Notes: a model not told the origin generated them from the sequence alone. Shown: positions 12,830-26,379, counted from the first letter of the stretch. The stretch is DNA of 64,000 nt from Microvelia longipes (GCA_018340805.1 JACMZG010001863.1:24925610-24989609), one strand, 5' to 3'. Program-made: numbers and translations.

Positions 12830-15800
12830 CCCAATTTGGTGCTTGGTATATGTATGTACATACAGGGTCTGAAAAATGACTGACTACTAATTACTCCTTT
12901 AATATTTTATTTAACATCAATAAAAGTCTACTTTTCAGCTAGTTGCCTTTTTCCATAATATTATTTGCCTAACTAACAAATCGGATCCCCCTATATTTGG
13001 ATACCTATTTAGGGAATTCTTATAGAAAAAACATTTACCACAACCCGATATTATTAGTATATATTATTCGCCGTTTTCAAAATCAGTTTTTTAAATTACG
13101 AACTTTGAGTTCTATTGATTTCTGTCAAACTAAATGTTTCAGAAAAACCCAAGATTAAATTGTTCATTATCAGCTCTGAAATAAATGTGGTTGACATTCA
13201 AGCGGCGAAAGAGTGCTACCGAAGTTACATGCATTGAACCACGCAGCTTGTTGTTAATTTTGCCACTCAAATATTAACAACATAACACATATAAATAGTC
13301 GTTTCAGAACTTTTGTTACACTGTATAGCAGCTATTTTGTTGTTTATTTGCTATAACAATCGCATTTTTTTATATCAATAATTATTACGTTTAACATAAT
13401 TTCACATTATTATTTCAAATGATTATTAATCCAGTCTTGAAATAAATATGACGATGCATTTTAAATTGAATAATTAAAGGAAATTTTAATGATCTATTAT
13501 ATTTAATAGTGTATTTAATTAACATAAAATTTTGTTTGGTTAAAATTAGTCATTAAATCCTCAGGATTAAATGAAATAATTATAATTAACTACTGACGGT
13601 AAAATGAAAACTTTATCTTAATAACGAAAAAAAACATTAAATCGTAAATGCAGGGAACAAATGATATACGTGTTTAGATAGGTATTAATGAGTAATTAAG
13701 TAAATTAATTTAGTTTTTAATTAAATCTCCCTTCTGTTAAAGTCTCTTTCTTCTATGTTTGCTTTTAAGCTTATGTTTAATGACCAGCTTTATTCATGAA
13801 CTTATGTTTATGAACTTTAGTTTGATCGTTTGTTATGCAAAATGCTATATTGAAAAAAGTAATAATAATAATTATAATAAATACTAATTAAAATAGTAAA
13901 AAAGTTGAAATTATGACAATCTAAAACAAACTGCCAAATTTATGGTATGTCAAACATCAAAAATTTTTGGGCTGCCTTGCGGTCTGTTTTCTTCTCTTAA
14001 GGAATCGCTCAGACATGTACTAGAGTACATGTCGCTCTCTAGTTGTATATATGTGGTTGAAGTCTTGTGTTACATGTGATCTGAATTCAGATTACTTTCA
14101 ACTTATTATTTTATTATTATAAAAGTATTAAATAGCATTTTAACGATTTTTATTTACAATTTTTAAATGGTTGCTATTTTAACTGGCCATGTTGAGTTTT
14201 TCAAAATTTCATTATAGCTTTAGCCATGTATCCACCCATACATATATAAAAACAAATTTATTTTATTTGTGGGATCAAAGGATGCTGAAACGTAAAAAGT
14301 TTATGAATAAAGCTGGTAATTCATTTTGAATTAGCGATATGTTATTATGTTTGTGGAACCACCTGTACATATAGTTTATATCTAATAAATGAAACGAATA
14401 AGAAAACATTATTTATTTTAAGCATGCCCAAGTGCAATTAAAAGTGAACATTAATGTTAATAATTAAGTAAGTAATTTAGTAAACACCCTGTTTAGGGAT
14501 TACGTGCCCTCTGATCAAACAAAGCTAATAACAGTTTCATTTATTATTTATGAAAACAGGACACCGTGAGGATAATCAGCATTAAGGGGTCATGTTGCCT
14601 TGTAACATGTGTAATTTAGTGTTTAATGTTGCATGAACATGTTGTGTGTGACTGGATTGGTCAGACCAGCGTGATTCATCTATTTTAAAGATCTAAAATT
14701 TTACTTTTCATATTTTAGTGAAGTTTCTCTGAATTCGCTGTTTAATAAAGTTTTATCCTTATCAGTATCTGGTTAAACTTTCTGTGTAAAAATAATGTTT
14801 AAAATTAATATTTAATGGTGCAGATTCAGCAATCATTTGTTGTAATGTTTTGTGTTTTAAAATAGTTTATAAGGTCATCTTTTCTTGTCTTTCAAGGGTG
14901 CTTCAGAAATAAACTTAACTGACAACACATTGCCAGAAACATAAGATAACCATAGACATTGCGGAGGATGATTACTGTCTAATGTCTTCATCTGTCGTTA
15001 TGTCTTTCGACGGTTTATGTTAGTTTATAATTGCACTCTAGATACAACAAGTATTGTTGTCATTAATTAACATTTTGTTTGTTGGTAGTTGTTGTCAGTC
15101 TTGTTTTATTCTGTCTCACTTGATTCAATAAAGAAAACAGTAAATTGCGTGTCCAAATAGTTTTGCAAAATGATTCATTTTTAGTCCTATTTCATAGGAT
15201 AGATTGGTCTAAGTCTATAGTAATCTCAGGGGATGTTCATGCTCACGTTCTAAGCTTATTAGACCTAGAATGACTCAAAGCCAATCTAATTAGGAACTAG
15301 CTCTCTCCCTCCGGACACTCTCCTTAGGGGAAAGAATTAACGGACTTCAAATCCTTGCGGCGGTTTTTCAAGACGTTAAATAACTTTTTGATTAGATGTT
15401 TCTTTTTGGTGAGAAATTGCTTGATTATAACTTCTTTCTTTTAGAGAAGCTATTTACTTCCAATACTGCTAATTCCAGATCCATTCCATGAATGACTTTC
15501 ACAATATAATTTCTCTAGTTCATATAACTAAAAAATTTTTTTTGACAGTTATGTTATTACAGTCCTCTTGTAAATTATTACCCTGTGAAGTTTAACTGAG
15601 ATAAAATAAAAGATAAAAGATAAAATACTACAAAATAAAGCGACTATCCATATTCACCGCAAGTTAAAAACTATGTTTGATATAAGCACCTTATTATTCC
15701 TTTGTGATGAATCAAGTCATCGACAGTGTAATTATGGGTTACACATTTACTGACTAGAGGTGTACAATACACCCATATTTCCTTAAGTATCCCATATTAA

Positions 15801-16867
15801 TCTAATTAAACAATTGTAGTGCCTTAATGTCCATAATTAAACATATTATTGACTTTTTAGTACGGGCATACTTGTTTAAGAAGTATTCCTTCAATTCTTA
15901 TCTTAAGATTGGTGATTATTTAATGGTTAATTTTCTTGAATCCTAATTTTTATAATAATAATAATAAAAAAGAACTATATTTTAAAACTAACTTACAGAG
16001 AGCATAAAATCGTCAAAATAAAAAAAAAAATCAAATTTTACAGTTTGGAATTTTAAAAATTCAGAGACAGAGTATAGAGAGTTATCTAGGAGATAAGTTT
16101 TTATTCTACTGCAGTAGGAAAGATATGATAGTTTCCTAGTCTCTTCAGTCAATTTATTAAATAGTTTCACTCCTAAACAGCCAAAGCCTGTTTCTGACTT
16201 GGTCAACCTATAAATAGGTGCCATCATGTTATGTTGTTGGATACTTATGTTGTAAAGTTGCATACTCACTCTCAGACTTAGGTGTATAGGAAAAGTTTAG
16301 TTTTATATTTAAATCATTTCGCCTTAATGCATTGTAGTTTACTTTTCTCTTTCACTCTTTTTGTCTTCTGTGTTAATTCTATGTACACTTACTCTTTTTG
16401 CTTTTTATTATTTTTGCATGTACTTATTTTATTAAATTTACTATTAATCTCAATGACATGTCGTTTATTTTTAATAATACTAACCTGCTAATTTGTCTTA
16501 ATAAATTACTAACAACCACTAATTATTTATGTATCTTTGTTTGTTTCACGCTGCTAACCAAGGATTGAGATGTAAGTATATTTAATTGTGTTGAAACTAT
16601 ATAACTATGTTATGAAATGTATCATATTTAATATATTTCACTGTAAAATACGTTACCTTTTAAAGTTCAATGGTCATTTTTTGGTGATGTTAAAATAAGC
16701 AGGGTTGATTGCATACATTTTATTTCTTTTTCCTTGTTATGAAGAGAGGAAATAAAGAATTAATAGTAATGAAGAAGATAAAGAATTGAGTAACACATTT
16801 TATGGATTTATTTTATTTTTCTTCTTTTATCATTTAAGTAACATTTAATTTGTTTTAGTATTTACTG

Positions 16868-17300
16868 TAACTCACCTACTACCGTATGCATACAAGAAAA
16901 ATATTGTGTTCATTCACAAAATATTTTTTTTTAACATATTTTATTGATTAATACAACGAAAATTTGAAGTTAGTAATAATATGTTGGTAAATAAATATTA
17001 ATAAATTGTAGAAGAAAAATAATAGTTTATAAAATGAAAGATAAGATAGGGAGCTTAAAAAGAAGAAGAAATATGAAGAAAATATAATAATAATACTAAT
17101 AAAACCTAGAGAGCCTGCAGCCTTAGACAGCTAAGGACTCAAGAAGTAGCATTTATAGCCTTAGACTTCAAAATCTAAAACTGATATTTCGTATTCATTA
17201 TTATAATCCGTTTCAGGCACTCTTATGGCGTTCTAAATAGTTTTTATCATGCTGTCTTTCTGTTTCTGTGTCTTAGTGACTCATGACTCCCGTGGTGTTT
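16868..17300 (+). repeat. 5S-repeat family copy, 5' part interrupted by ~270 bp
   Basis: The family start (cctactaccgtatgcataca ... aaaatattgtgttc, 16873-16915) and the later motif (taatccgtttcaggcactc ... tgctgtctttctgtttctg, 17203-17268) are separated by an A/G-rich insert of ~270 bp. Beyond it, 17320-17398 contains short tandem repeats of gaccttaaaaa/tagactaga type. Confidence 0.45.
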
Positions 17301-17589
17301 AAATTAGAGAGTAGGTAGTAGTCTTAAGGTCTACTAGACCTTAAAAAATAGTATTAATAGACCTTAAAAACTAGACTAGAAAATAGTATTCTTAGACCGC
17401 GTGGATCAATTTGCAAAGCATCAAAAATTTGACACAAATCTAACTTTCTAAGTGACAAAAAATCCGCCAAATAACACTTAAAGTCTGCCTAGCAACTTTG
17501 AAAATATTTTTTTTTAATTTTTGAACTCTGACTGCTATACAACTTATGGTTTACAAGTTATCAGCGTAAATATATATCTTTAAGTAAAA

Positions 17590-18345
17590 AATCGCTACGC
17601 TCATCTTCCCTCCTTAGGACTTGCTTTGCTTGTCCTCAGAATATACTATTCGCCAAATTTATACTGAAACACGTCTTCGGACTTCCTTCCCTCGTTCTAA
17701 GATAATACATCTATTTTATTCTTAGCGGTTACCCATACAGCACTAACCAGGCTCAATACTGCTTAACTTTTATGATCCAACAAAAACTATGGATATACTT
17801 GTCGTATTGAAACGAAACAATACGACAAGTAGTATTGGTCTCCTTATTTATTACGTAATGGTATTCACTTGTACCGAATTTCAAATCAATTATAGATTAT
17901 TTTCCGATTTTTTTAACAACATACACAATTCATTTGATAAAAATTGAAATAATGCTGATAATAAGTTACAATTTATCCCAAATGTTAGGCTTATAAATGG
18001 CTATAAGCGTGCCAAATCTCAATCTGATCGCATCATTCTTTGAAATTTTTGCCAAGTCATTATAGCAGGCGTGACGCCATGAAAACAATATTTTCCGAAT
18101 AGCACAATTAGTGCGGTAGACTGATTTTTATACAAAGTTTCAGCTCTATATTGCATAAATACTCTAATACTCTAGGGGCTACGATGATAACAGATAAATA
18201 CACTCATACAGACAGACAACTTTGTGAAAACCACTCAAGAGGTCTTAAATATGCCTAAAACGGATGATTCCGGTAACATCCCGGTTTTTGGATTTTTTCG
18301 CAAACACAATACTTTTTCATACATACCTACGATATTACATGCTTT
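17590..18345 (-). mobile_element. near-full-length copy of the 5S-rRNA-containing repeat (~750 bp)
   Basis: Read on the - strand, the order is: gaaaaagtattgtgtttgc start; ccgggatgttaccgg; cacaaagttgtctgtctgt; a long AT-rich middle; a hairpin of acttgtcgtatt and its complement (17787-17830); ttgttggatcataaaagtt; a 5S-rRNA-like block (aagcagtattgagcctgg ... gtatgggtaaccgc, 17722-17771); then gaggacaagcaaagcaagtcc. The 5S-like block matches the internal control region of 5S rRNA, a pol III promoter. No protein frame was found. The type I would suggest is a non-autonomous retroelement that captured 5S sequence, but the family is not one I can name. Confidence 0.65.
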
Positions 18346-20235
18346 GGTTTCTTTGACTTTTGCCGCATAGGAACCTACTAACAGCTCAAGGATATAGCAG
18401 CATTTTTACTCCAAATTTGCATAAATAACTATTGTTTATTTTATTGTTTCAATTAAAAAAGAACAAGAAGATAAAACTTTTTAACCTTAATGAAAATTAG
18501 AAATAAGTAAAATATAGAAGAAGGCTATTGATTTTACATTGCAACAACAGACTGGTGGTTAATTTACCATTAAACTCTCCTGAACAAGAATTATTTCTTT
18601 TTAAGTCTTGAAAACCCTGGTTTTTCTCCCAACATTGTTTATAACTCGAATAATGAATAATTCACGTTCTAAAGAACCGGAATAAAATTTACTGCTACAG
18701 CAAATTTCCCCTCAAAAGTATAACTTAAAGAATATCCATAAATTTTCAACCTTGTTTCGCTTTTTAAGATTTACCACGCGACAATTTTTTAATCAATGGC
18801 TTGAAAATAAGTTAAACTCAAATAAAAATTAATTTATAACAAAAAAATGAGGGATTTTTTAAGTATTTATTTATTCATTCAGTCATTTTTCGTTGCGTGT
18901 ATTATAAATGTTTGGAAAAATGTTAAGTTCACTATTATTTTATAAAATAATCTTAAAAATAAATCTGTTTAGAACAAATTAGGGATTATAAAGTGTTATT
19001 TAACAAGAGCTGTTTTTTTTTAAATTATGTCCTAAAGCCTTTTACATGTCATTTTTAAAAACGAATGTATTATTAAAATGATATTATCCATGTGTAGCAT
19101 GTTTAATACTTGAATTGTTTTAAAAATAATACAATAAACTTATTTTCGACTTTAGAGAGTCGTAATTCTTTTAGTATGAAGAAAATGTTGAAAGAAACAA
19201 GAATCCCAATATTTTAAGGATTTATTAGAGGGTGTTTAATAAAAATACTAGTAGGTACTTAGCTTCACCTTGTCTTTTAAACTCTTTTAGTTTTTGGCAA
19301 AGAATCAAGAACTTCGCGTTATCCTTATAAAAAATTACTCTTGGTTAAATTCAATAAAACTTTGAATAGATATAGTATTTGACATGCTGATCAAAAGCAT
19401 GTCGCTTTCGCAAAAGCTTCGGGGCATTTATTTACTTCCTCCCCCTTACCGCTTAAAAAAGCGCATATTTATAATAGGAATGACTCTCGGCTAAATTTGC
19501 TAAAGCTTTGCTTTTCAAATGACATTTAAAATGCTGTTTTAGCGCATTCAGCAAAAATAATTTTTAGCCAAAGGATTTAGCTGGGCCTTGTTTATTTGAT
19601 AAACAAAAAAATATAATGAAGATAATGTGCTTGAGTAGTTAATTATATAAGCAGTTTTGAATAATTCTCTTCTTTTAATCCTAGCTCGTGAAGCATTTAT
19701 TTGCATTGCAAAAAAACTGACCAAAAAACAATAAAAATACTCAGTAAAAATTCCTATATCCGTCTTTAAAAATATTTTAAAAAATCTTGTGTTATTTACT
19801 TATCTTCTGTTGTCTAACACCAATTACTAAAAGAAATCTGCTGTTAGTAGAAAACAAAAATTTGTTTTTAAAAATGAAGTTACATTTTTAAAAACATGTT
19901 AATATTTAACAGCTATTGCTTGATACTTATCATGATTTTTGTTGAAACCCACTCGTAACAAGTGATTTTTTATATCCATGATGTCCAACAATAGCTTTGA
20001 CGTTGCGAAACTATAATGGTATCAAATTTCTTAGGATTTTATGTAGTTTTTAAAACTGCCTATATTATTTTATGCTCTAATTTATTTTTTCACATCCAAT
20101 TGCCGTATTTGGTAATAGTTGCAAAAAATAATGTAAAATTTAATCTTGCTCGAGTCATTAACTGGGGGTTGAGACCAATTAAAGTCCGTAGCAGCACACC
20201 GTCGCTGATATAGAACTTTATAACAAAAGGGTGAT

Positions 20236-20260
20236 CGACGTTATAAGATGTATAACGTCG
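20236..20260. repeat. perfect 10-bp hairpin
   Basis: CGACGTTATA, loop AGATG, TATAACGTCG. It is followed by a T-rich run, so on the + strand it resembles a terminator-type hairpin, but it is in intron and has no assigned role. Confidence 0.8.
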
Positions 20261-20352
20261 AAGAGTTTTTTAAGTTTTTTTAATTTTTTTAAAACAAAAC
20301 CTTCTTTACCTTGACATTTTTCTTAAAGTGATTTATTTTAATCAATTTTAGG

Positions 20353-20591
20353 GGTTTGCGAGAGACACCTAGGAAATGTAGCAAGCAAAATGCACTGCTA
20401 CTTCTGGGAACTGTTCCATCATTCGACATTCGTTATCATTGATGGCTCGATATATAATTTCATGTCCCACTCTGTTTGTTACGTCTAAAACTCATCAGGG
20501 CGCCGATAGAGCCTCTCAATGAAGTATTTCCGCGATGAGATATTTCCTAGGTGTCTCAACTATTAATGTTTTGCAAAACTCGGTAGTATCG
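20353..20591 (-). repeat. single degenerate copy of the hammerhead satellite/retrozyme unit
   Basis: Shares long blocks with the 317-bp unit of the 36.8-39.5 kb array: gcgagagacacc, gaactgttccatcattcga, catgtcccactctgttt, ctcatcagggcgccga and gttttgcaaaactcggtag. About 75-80 bp of the unit is missing between the ribozyme and the gttttgc block. It has diverged more than any array copy, which suggests an older dispersed insertion. Confidence 0.85.
20469..20512 (-). ncRNA. broken hammerhead ribozyme
   Basis: On the - strand CTGATGAG, a stem II (GTTTTAGACGTAAC) and a stem III (CTCT with AGAG) can be read. The invariant GAAA has lost its G, reading TAAC directly followed by AAAC, and the cleavage triplet is ATC instead of GTC with a C-A mismatch in stem III. 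G12 is part of the hammerhead catalytic core, so this copy should be inactive. Confidence 0.8.
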
Positions 20592-21327
20592 AATGGGTTT
20601 TCAGGAGTTTTAAAATAATCTGATAAGAGGATAATATAGTGTTTTATTTTATTTATGGTTAATTAAGTTTACTTTTGAAGAATTTTAGTTTGCACAAAAT
20701 TACTCTTTTATTGCATTAAATTAATTGTAACAAATATTTAAATTAATTGATAAGATTACATTTTCCAACATTTGTGTTTTATCTCATTTATGTTATGAAC
20801 ATATTTACTTCATATATGTTATGAAGTGTAACTTTTAGTTTAATATTAAAAACATATTTTAATCATAGTTAACATTAAAACTGTATTTTACATTTTTAAT
20901 AAAGTATAACCTAGTTATCAGTAAATACCAGCTAGAACAACAAACACAAACAAATCCAAGTCTGCAGTGAAAGAGTGTGATTTTATATTTAAAATCCTGG
21001 TATAAATCTTGAATTAGTATTCATCTATGAAATATTGATAATTTTTATCGCACCAATAGTCCTTCTAATAATTATTAACTCATTTATCACGTATGAAGTA
21101 AAAACAAAGAAAAAAATGAATAATTTCAATCGGCTCCCATGCTAATACTATGATAAAACAATTTTGATCACCCTTTCGTTTTCCTACCATTGGTATTACC
21201 AACCTGACAACTATCTCTTTTAATCGTGAATTGATGATAAAGTTACAAAGTGTTTATGATAAGAGCTAAAAGTGAATCATTAGTTGTTTTGACGGAGGCT
21301 TTGTGGTATAGACTCACCATGATGTTT

Positions 21328-21560
21328 AATAAAAAAAAACACACTAGAATAAAAACAATTGATAACTAGATTGATAACACTAGATTTAGCCACAATGGTA
21401 TAATAAAAAATTATAACTGACCGGTTTCGACTTTACATCATCAGTCCGTAAACCGCTCTAATGATGACATAAAGTCGAAACCGGTCAGTTATATTTATTT
21501 TATTCTATTCTGGTTGACATATATGAATTCTTTTTAATTCTAGTGTGTGTTTTTTTATTC
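21328..21560. mobile_element. ~230-bp fold-back (palindromic) MITE
   Basis: The outer ends aaaaaacacactagaat (21335 region) and attctagtgtgtgtttttt (21537 region) are inverted repeats. An inner pair, actgaccggtttcgacttta and its complement aagtcgaaaccggtcagt, flanks a short centre near 21450. The whole unit can fold into a long hairpin. It is non-coding. Confidence 0.75.
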
Positions 21561-22957
21561 ATCAGGGTAAGCAAAAAGTGTATAATTTTATTTCAATCAA
21601 CATTGAAAAGAAAACGGAATACTGAAACCATAAGTTGATGTTAATAAAAACTCAGATTTCGCTTTGATATGTGACAAAAATGTAAACTTTAACTTCAACA
21701 AAGGGATTAGCAAAGTTTTGAAAGCTAGACTAATTCTGAATTCAATGAAATCTTGCTTACTTATACTTTCTTTGTTATTATACTTTAATTTTACTTAATG
21801 GACCTGTGGGTAGAGTGGTGTTGGATCTACTAATGACTGAGCCAATTTTCACAAACTTATACCGACTTGGTTTTTATCCTGTATATTTCAATTAAAACTT
21901 TTTGATCTAACTATTCTTAGTTGATTGTTGATAACAGTAAACAAAAAGTTTTACTAAGTTCGAGCATTGCGATAAATACAAACTTATTATTTCTCGAGAA
22001 AAGATAAATCTTAAACATTTATTCTGCAACTGGTATAGTTTTTATTCTTTCAATACTTGTCTTTCTTTACTTTGAGGAAAAAACTAATATCGAAGTTTCA
22101 CAGGATAAAAGATATTGAAGGGGTTAACTGATGCTTTATATGACGTGAAGGGTCCTTAAGGATAAAAGTTTGTTCTTGTGCGATATTAGATTGAAGGTTT
22201 GCACATGCGCATAACCTCTCACATGCTCTGACACTTATCTTATAAAATCTCATTACCTTTTCTTATACAAAACTTCTAAATTTTACTCAAACTCTAATGC
22301 ATTATAAAACTGTGGAGGAAAAAATTAATATTTTATTTATGAAAACAAAACTGTTTTGTTTCTCATTTCCTCCTCTATACCTTAGAGCCTCATGTATAGA
22401 CATATTTAATGCTATACTAGATGGCTTCAACTTACTTTTAAATAATGGGAACACTGTTTATTTAATATAATGTGATGGTTTAGTTATAAAATTTAATGTT
22501 AAATTTGACTCTTCGAGCCTGGCTTATAGTTATGTTTAAAAAAAAGCACTTGGTTCGTCAGCTATTTGCTTCTCATCTTTTCTAGTCTTCTAATATCTAC
22601 TTGTAGAGTTTGGGCGAGAAATTGTTTTGCTTGCCATTTATAATAAAAGTTCAAAGCACTGCTTCTATTTTTAGTAAATATTTTTTGATGCTATATAGCA
22701 ATGCAATACTTTAAAGCTGAACTCCTCTGGTAGTCTGCAACCGTGATGACTTAGAAGCCACTAAATTTGTGGACGCCATGTGTTTCGAAAGACGATTTAA
22801 TTATGCTAGGAAAATGTATTCCATCATAATTTTTCTCCAGTAAAGAGAAGGTTGATAATCTTAATTTTCCTTGATTGTGGATTAATGACGTCATCCACAG
22901 TTCAAAAACCATATGCTTTTGGTACATTAATTAGATAAATTTTGTAGTTTTATGTAC

Positions 22958-22988
22958 ATCCGAAAAAACGCCATAGAAAACTATGGCG

Positions 22989-23074
<86 letters not shown>
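22958..23074. repeat. hairpin plus (TA)n tract
   Basis: ACGCCATAG, loop AAAA, CTATGGCGT (22970-22989) is a perfect 9-bp hairpin directly abutting ~85 bp of alternating TA. Confidence 0.9.
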
Positions 23075-23077
<3 letters not shown>

Positions 23078-24004
23078 ACAAAAAATTGTTTTGTGATCTA
23101 CTTAGTGCATATAAGCTTCAGACTGCACTGCGAGATGTAGTGCAATGAGATGTTGTATGTCAAAGAGTTATGCATTTAGTTATCTGATTCAGCTAAGTTT
23201 AAGTCTCACGCTTCCTAAAGCTGTTTGTATATCATGCAATAGTTTCACAGCTCGGACGTTTCTCCTTTATATCAATCTTTATCTATCATCATCTTAAAGG
23301 TCATCTTCAATACAAACAAAACTCTCTACCCATATCTTTTAATAATAACTCAATCTCGTTCAGTAAACTATCTACATTGTTAAAAATCGATATTATTTTT
23401 TCTTCCGAAAGCTCTCCAACCGAAAACCAATTGACCTTTTGAACCCTTAAAATGAGTTTTAGAGTTCAAATTGGGAATACTTTGGAATTTATTTTCCCCA
23501 GAGTTCTTTAAAAATTAGATTATTTTTAGGTTTATGAAGTAATATGTTGTTCCTCTCTCGTTTAATATTTCTTTGACCTTTAACGTAATTGCTATTACTT
23601 TTTGTTCTTGTAATTTTTAACGCTTTTAGTTAAAGATCGTCATTTTTAATATTTTTATAATTGTTAGCAAATAAAGAATACTGCGAAAATAAAAGTGATT
23701 TTCTAGCTCAGGAAATAACAAACAAGGTTAGGCAATATTCGCGAGATTGTTGCTTATAAAATTATTGTATTAAATGCTTCATTAATAATACTGATTAAGA
23801 TTCTTGTAGCTCATCTGGAATAACTGTTGCGGGAACTATCTCGAATGCGGTTTTAAGAAATGTTTAAGAATATTATCAACCATGTTTTAAGAATATTATA
23901 AAAAATGTCCCCTAACCTACACAAAAAATTGTTTCCATTAATTTTAATTTATTTTTGAGCAAATTACGTTAGTTGTTCTAATTCTTAATTTTGCAAATTT
24001 ACAG

Positions 24005-24196
24005 ATACCGACAATCAGAGAGTCATCATACATGTTAAGGATGTTAACGACGAGCCACCTTACTTCATCAACCGTCCTCTACCGATGCAAGCCGTTGTAC
24101 AACTCAATGCTCCTCCCAACACCCCTGTCTTCACCCTGCAAGCCAGGGATCCTGACACCGATCATAATATACATTACTTCATTGTTAGAGATAGAA
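24005..24196 (+). CDS. CadN: neural cadherin (CadN) exon, cadherin-repeat ectodomain
   Basis: 192-nt exon between acceptor aatttacag and donor GTAAGT. It opens with two bases completing a Tyr codon and ends one base into the next codon, which joins in phase to 45360. The product includes TDNQRVIIHVKDVNDEPPYF, the end of one cadherin repeat with its calcium-binding DVNDE linker, then the start of the next repeat (PMQAVVQLNAPPN, LQARDPDTD). This matches insect CadN almost residue for residue as I remember it. CadN is a homophilic, calcium-dependent adhesion receptor on neurons used in axon targeting and synapse matching, anchored to actin through catenins. The methionine frame at 24032-24247 is a shadow in another frame. 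Confidence 0.97.
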
Positions 24197-24544
24197 GTAA
24201 GTAATTATTTTACTGTACTAATTTTATCCATAGATATAAAAACATAAATGGTACTAAAAAATTAATCACACTTTATAAAATAATATACACTTAAAAAATT
24301 AATAAAAAATAATTCGACAGGATGAAGGTAGAGTAGTGTACTCTAGCGGAAGAAGCGTTGTTTACCCAGACTTTCTGCTTTAAACTCGATCATACTTTAA
24401 TGTCGATGATATTCATTTTTACTTACTAAAACAAAACATACTTTAATCAGCTGATAAATTAAGCACAGGTTTAACTTGAAATGTAACTTGTGCTGGTTTC
24501 AGCTTTATGTTATCAACAGTCGATACAACGGTCAATCTTAGAAC

Positions 24545-24835
24545 TAATAATATTGCTCGAGTAAATAAATGATTCGTTGCCGTCTAAGTTTTTTTTACGC
24601 CGAAACTAGTCCAGAAATATTCCTATGGTCGATACTTGCTTGTAGTATTGCAATTATCGACCATAATCGATTCATCAATACTCTTTAAACAATATCAGCT
24701 AAACAGCAAATACAGCTAATAATAATGCTCGAGCGAATAAAAAATGACACCTTGCTGTCTGAGGTTTTTTACGCCGAAACTAGTCCAGAAATATTTCTAT
24801 AGTCGATACTTGCTTCTATTATTGCAATTATCGAC
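24545..24835. repeat. tandem duplication, 2 copies ~172 bp apart
   Basis: 24545-24660 and 24717-24835 share taat...gctcgag, then tacgccgaaactagtccag, cgatacttgctt and attgcaattatcga, with roughly 85% identity. The ~55-bp spacer differs. Non-coding. Confidence 0.9.
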
Positions 24836-25860
24836 AATATCAACTTTTAAAGTCAATATATTTTTTTAGTGGCAAAAATGGCTAAACTCTAGCATGCAGT
24901 GATCAGTTTTATTTTAATTGTTTATCATAACAACTGCGCATGACTACTATAAATAAAAAATTGCTTAAATAAACTTCAACATTTATCATTTATATTTTAA
25001 CTACACTTACAGTTAAAGCTATGAAAATTAAATGAAACAACCCTGGTTTTTTATTTTTGTCTTTTGTGATATTTTTTTATTAACTTTTCCATACTTCATT
25101 TTAAATTATTATTTTTATATGATTTCTTTCGTCTCTATCTATTCTCTCTCTCTCTTACTTTCTCTCTCTTTGTTTATAAAATGAAAATTAAATGTGAAAA
25201 GTCTAAATACATTTTTTTATATAAAAATATAAAAGGATTTTATTATTTGCGAATAATAAAATTCTCTCTCATTAAAAAATGTTATTAACTTTTTTACTGT
25301 CCAATTTAAATTATATTTTGCGTGATAAACGACGGAATCCGTAAATTATCATGGAAAGTTAATTAAATTAGTTTTTTATCCACTTAAATATTTTAAAAGG
25401 CTTATTATTTCCTTTATGGTTGGACACACGTACTCTCTATGTCAAATTTTGGTTTTTCATCGTTTTAATTCTTCAACAACCACTGAAGTTTTGTATAATT
25501 TAATCAATAAATCAGTCTCAAAATTACAATTGACATTGCAGTAATATGCATTAACGGGGACAATACTATGTTCTTGTGTTGCATTGCTTATTTTTATTGT
25601 AGAACAACAATACTTTTTAATTTCTTTTTAGTTCTTGTTGATTTTAATTATTTTTCTCTTTTTTAGTTTTTTATTGATCTAATATAAATTTGCTTGCACA
25701 GTGTTACTAATGATTGACGGAAATGTTTTAAAAGCTATTTCCAGGTTTTAATAAACTGTATAAATTGTTTAATTATTAAAATATATTCGCACCTGTACTT
25801 TTGATTAGATAATCAATGTTAAGTTATGTTCTTAAGTAAAAACATGAGGCCTTCAGCCGC

Positions 25861-25891
25861 GTATACATACATACATACATATATATATTAT

Positions 25892-25928
<37 letters not shown>

Positions 25929-25953
25929 TTATATATATTATATATATATATAC
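25861..25953. repeat. (CATA)n/(TA)n tract
   Basis: Begins with repeated catacata, then alternating TA. Confidence 0.95.
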
Positions 25954-26258
25954 ACATTTAACATAAATTATTATGTGTATATATTCTATCTACATAAACT
26001 AAGATCTAATGCTGTTAATAATTAAAAATAAAACTCCGTTCTTGTGTTTATCTAACGCAGTAGTATATGTGTATAACATTTTAGCTCGATGCAAAACCTC
26101 ATAAAATTCCGTGAATTTTTAAAATTTTTGCTAAGTTGATTGTGCGAGTAATTTATGAGGTTAATTTTCGTACTAAGTTTCAAGTTTCATTCTGATGCAA
26201 AAGAGCTTCGGGTGCCATGTAATGTCTAAATGCAATCTCTTATGTACAAACACATTAT

Positions 26259-26298
26259 ACACACATACATACACACACACACACACACACCACACACA

Positions 26299-26369
<71 letters not shown>

Positions 26370-26379
26370 AATATATATT
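26259..26379. repeat. (CA)n followed by (TA)n compound microsatellite
   Basis: About 30 bp of AC repeats run into ~80 bp of TA repeats. Confidence 0.95.

Larger units (their letters stand above)
1..24004 (+). other. CadN: probable CadN intron (left part, start outside window)
   Basis: No exon was recognised here. The first exon in the window (24005) begins with the last two bases of a split codon, so a donor exon must exist upstream. In insect CadN that exon would encode the cadherin repeat just before the TDNQRV motif, and I did not find it in this stretch. The interval is AT-rich and holds TA tracts, MITE-like inverted repeats, 5S-containing repeat fragments, a 46-bp minisatellite, a single degenerate hammerhead-satellite copy and fold-back elements, listed separately. 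I see nothing definable in about 8.9-10.9 kb, 13-16.8 kb, 18.4-20.2 kb and 21.6-22.9 kb beyond AT-rich spacer. The short open frames there show no recognisable domain. Confidence 0.6.

Noticed and set aside
24032..24247. Methionine-started frame over the 24-kb exon, and similarly 45363-45638
   Set aside because: Both are in the wrong frame relative to the CadN reading frame, which joins perfectly across splice sites.
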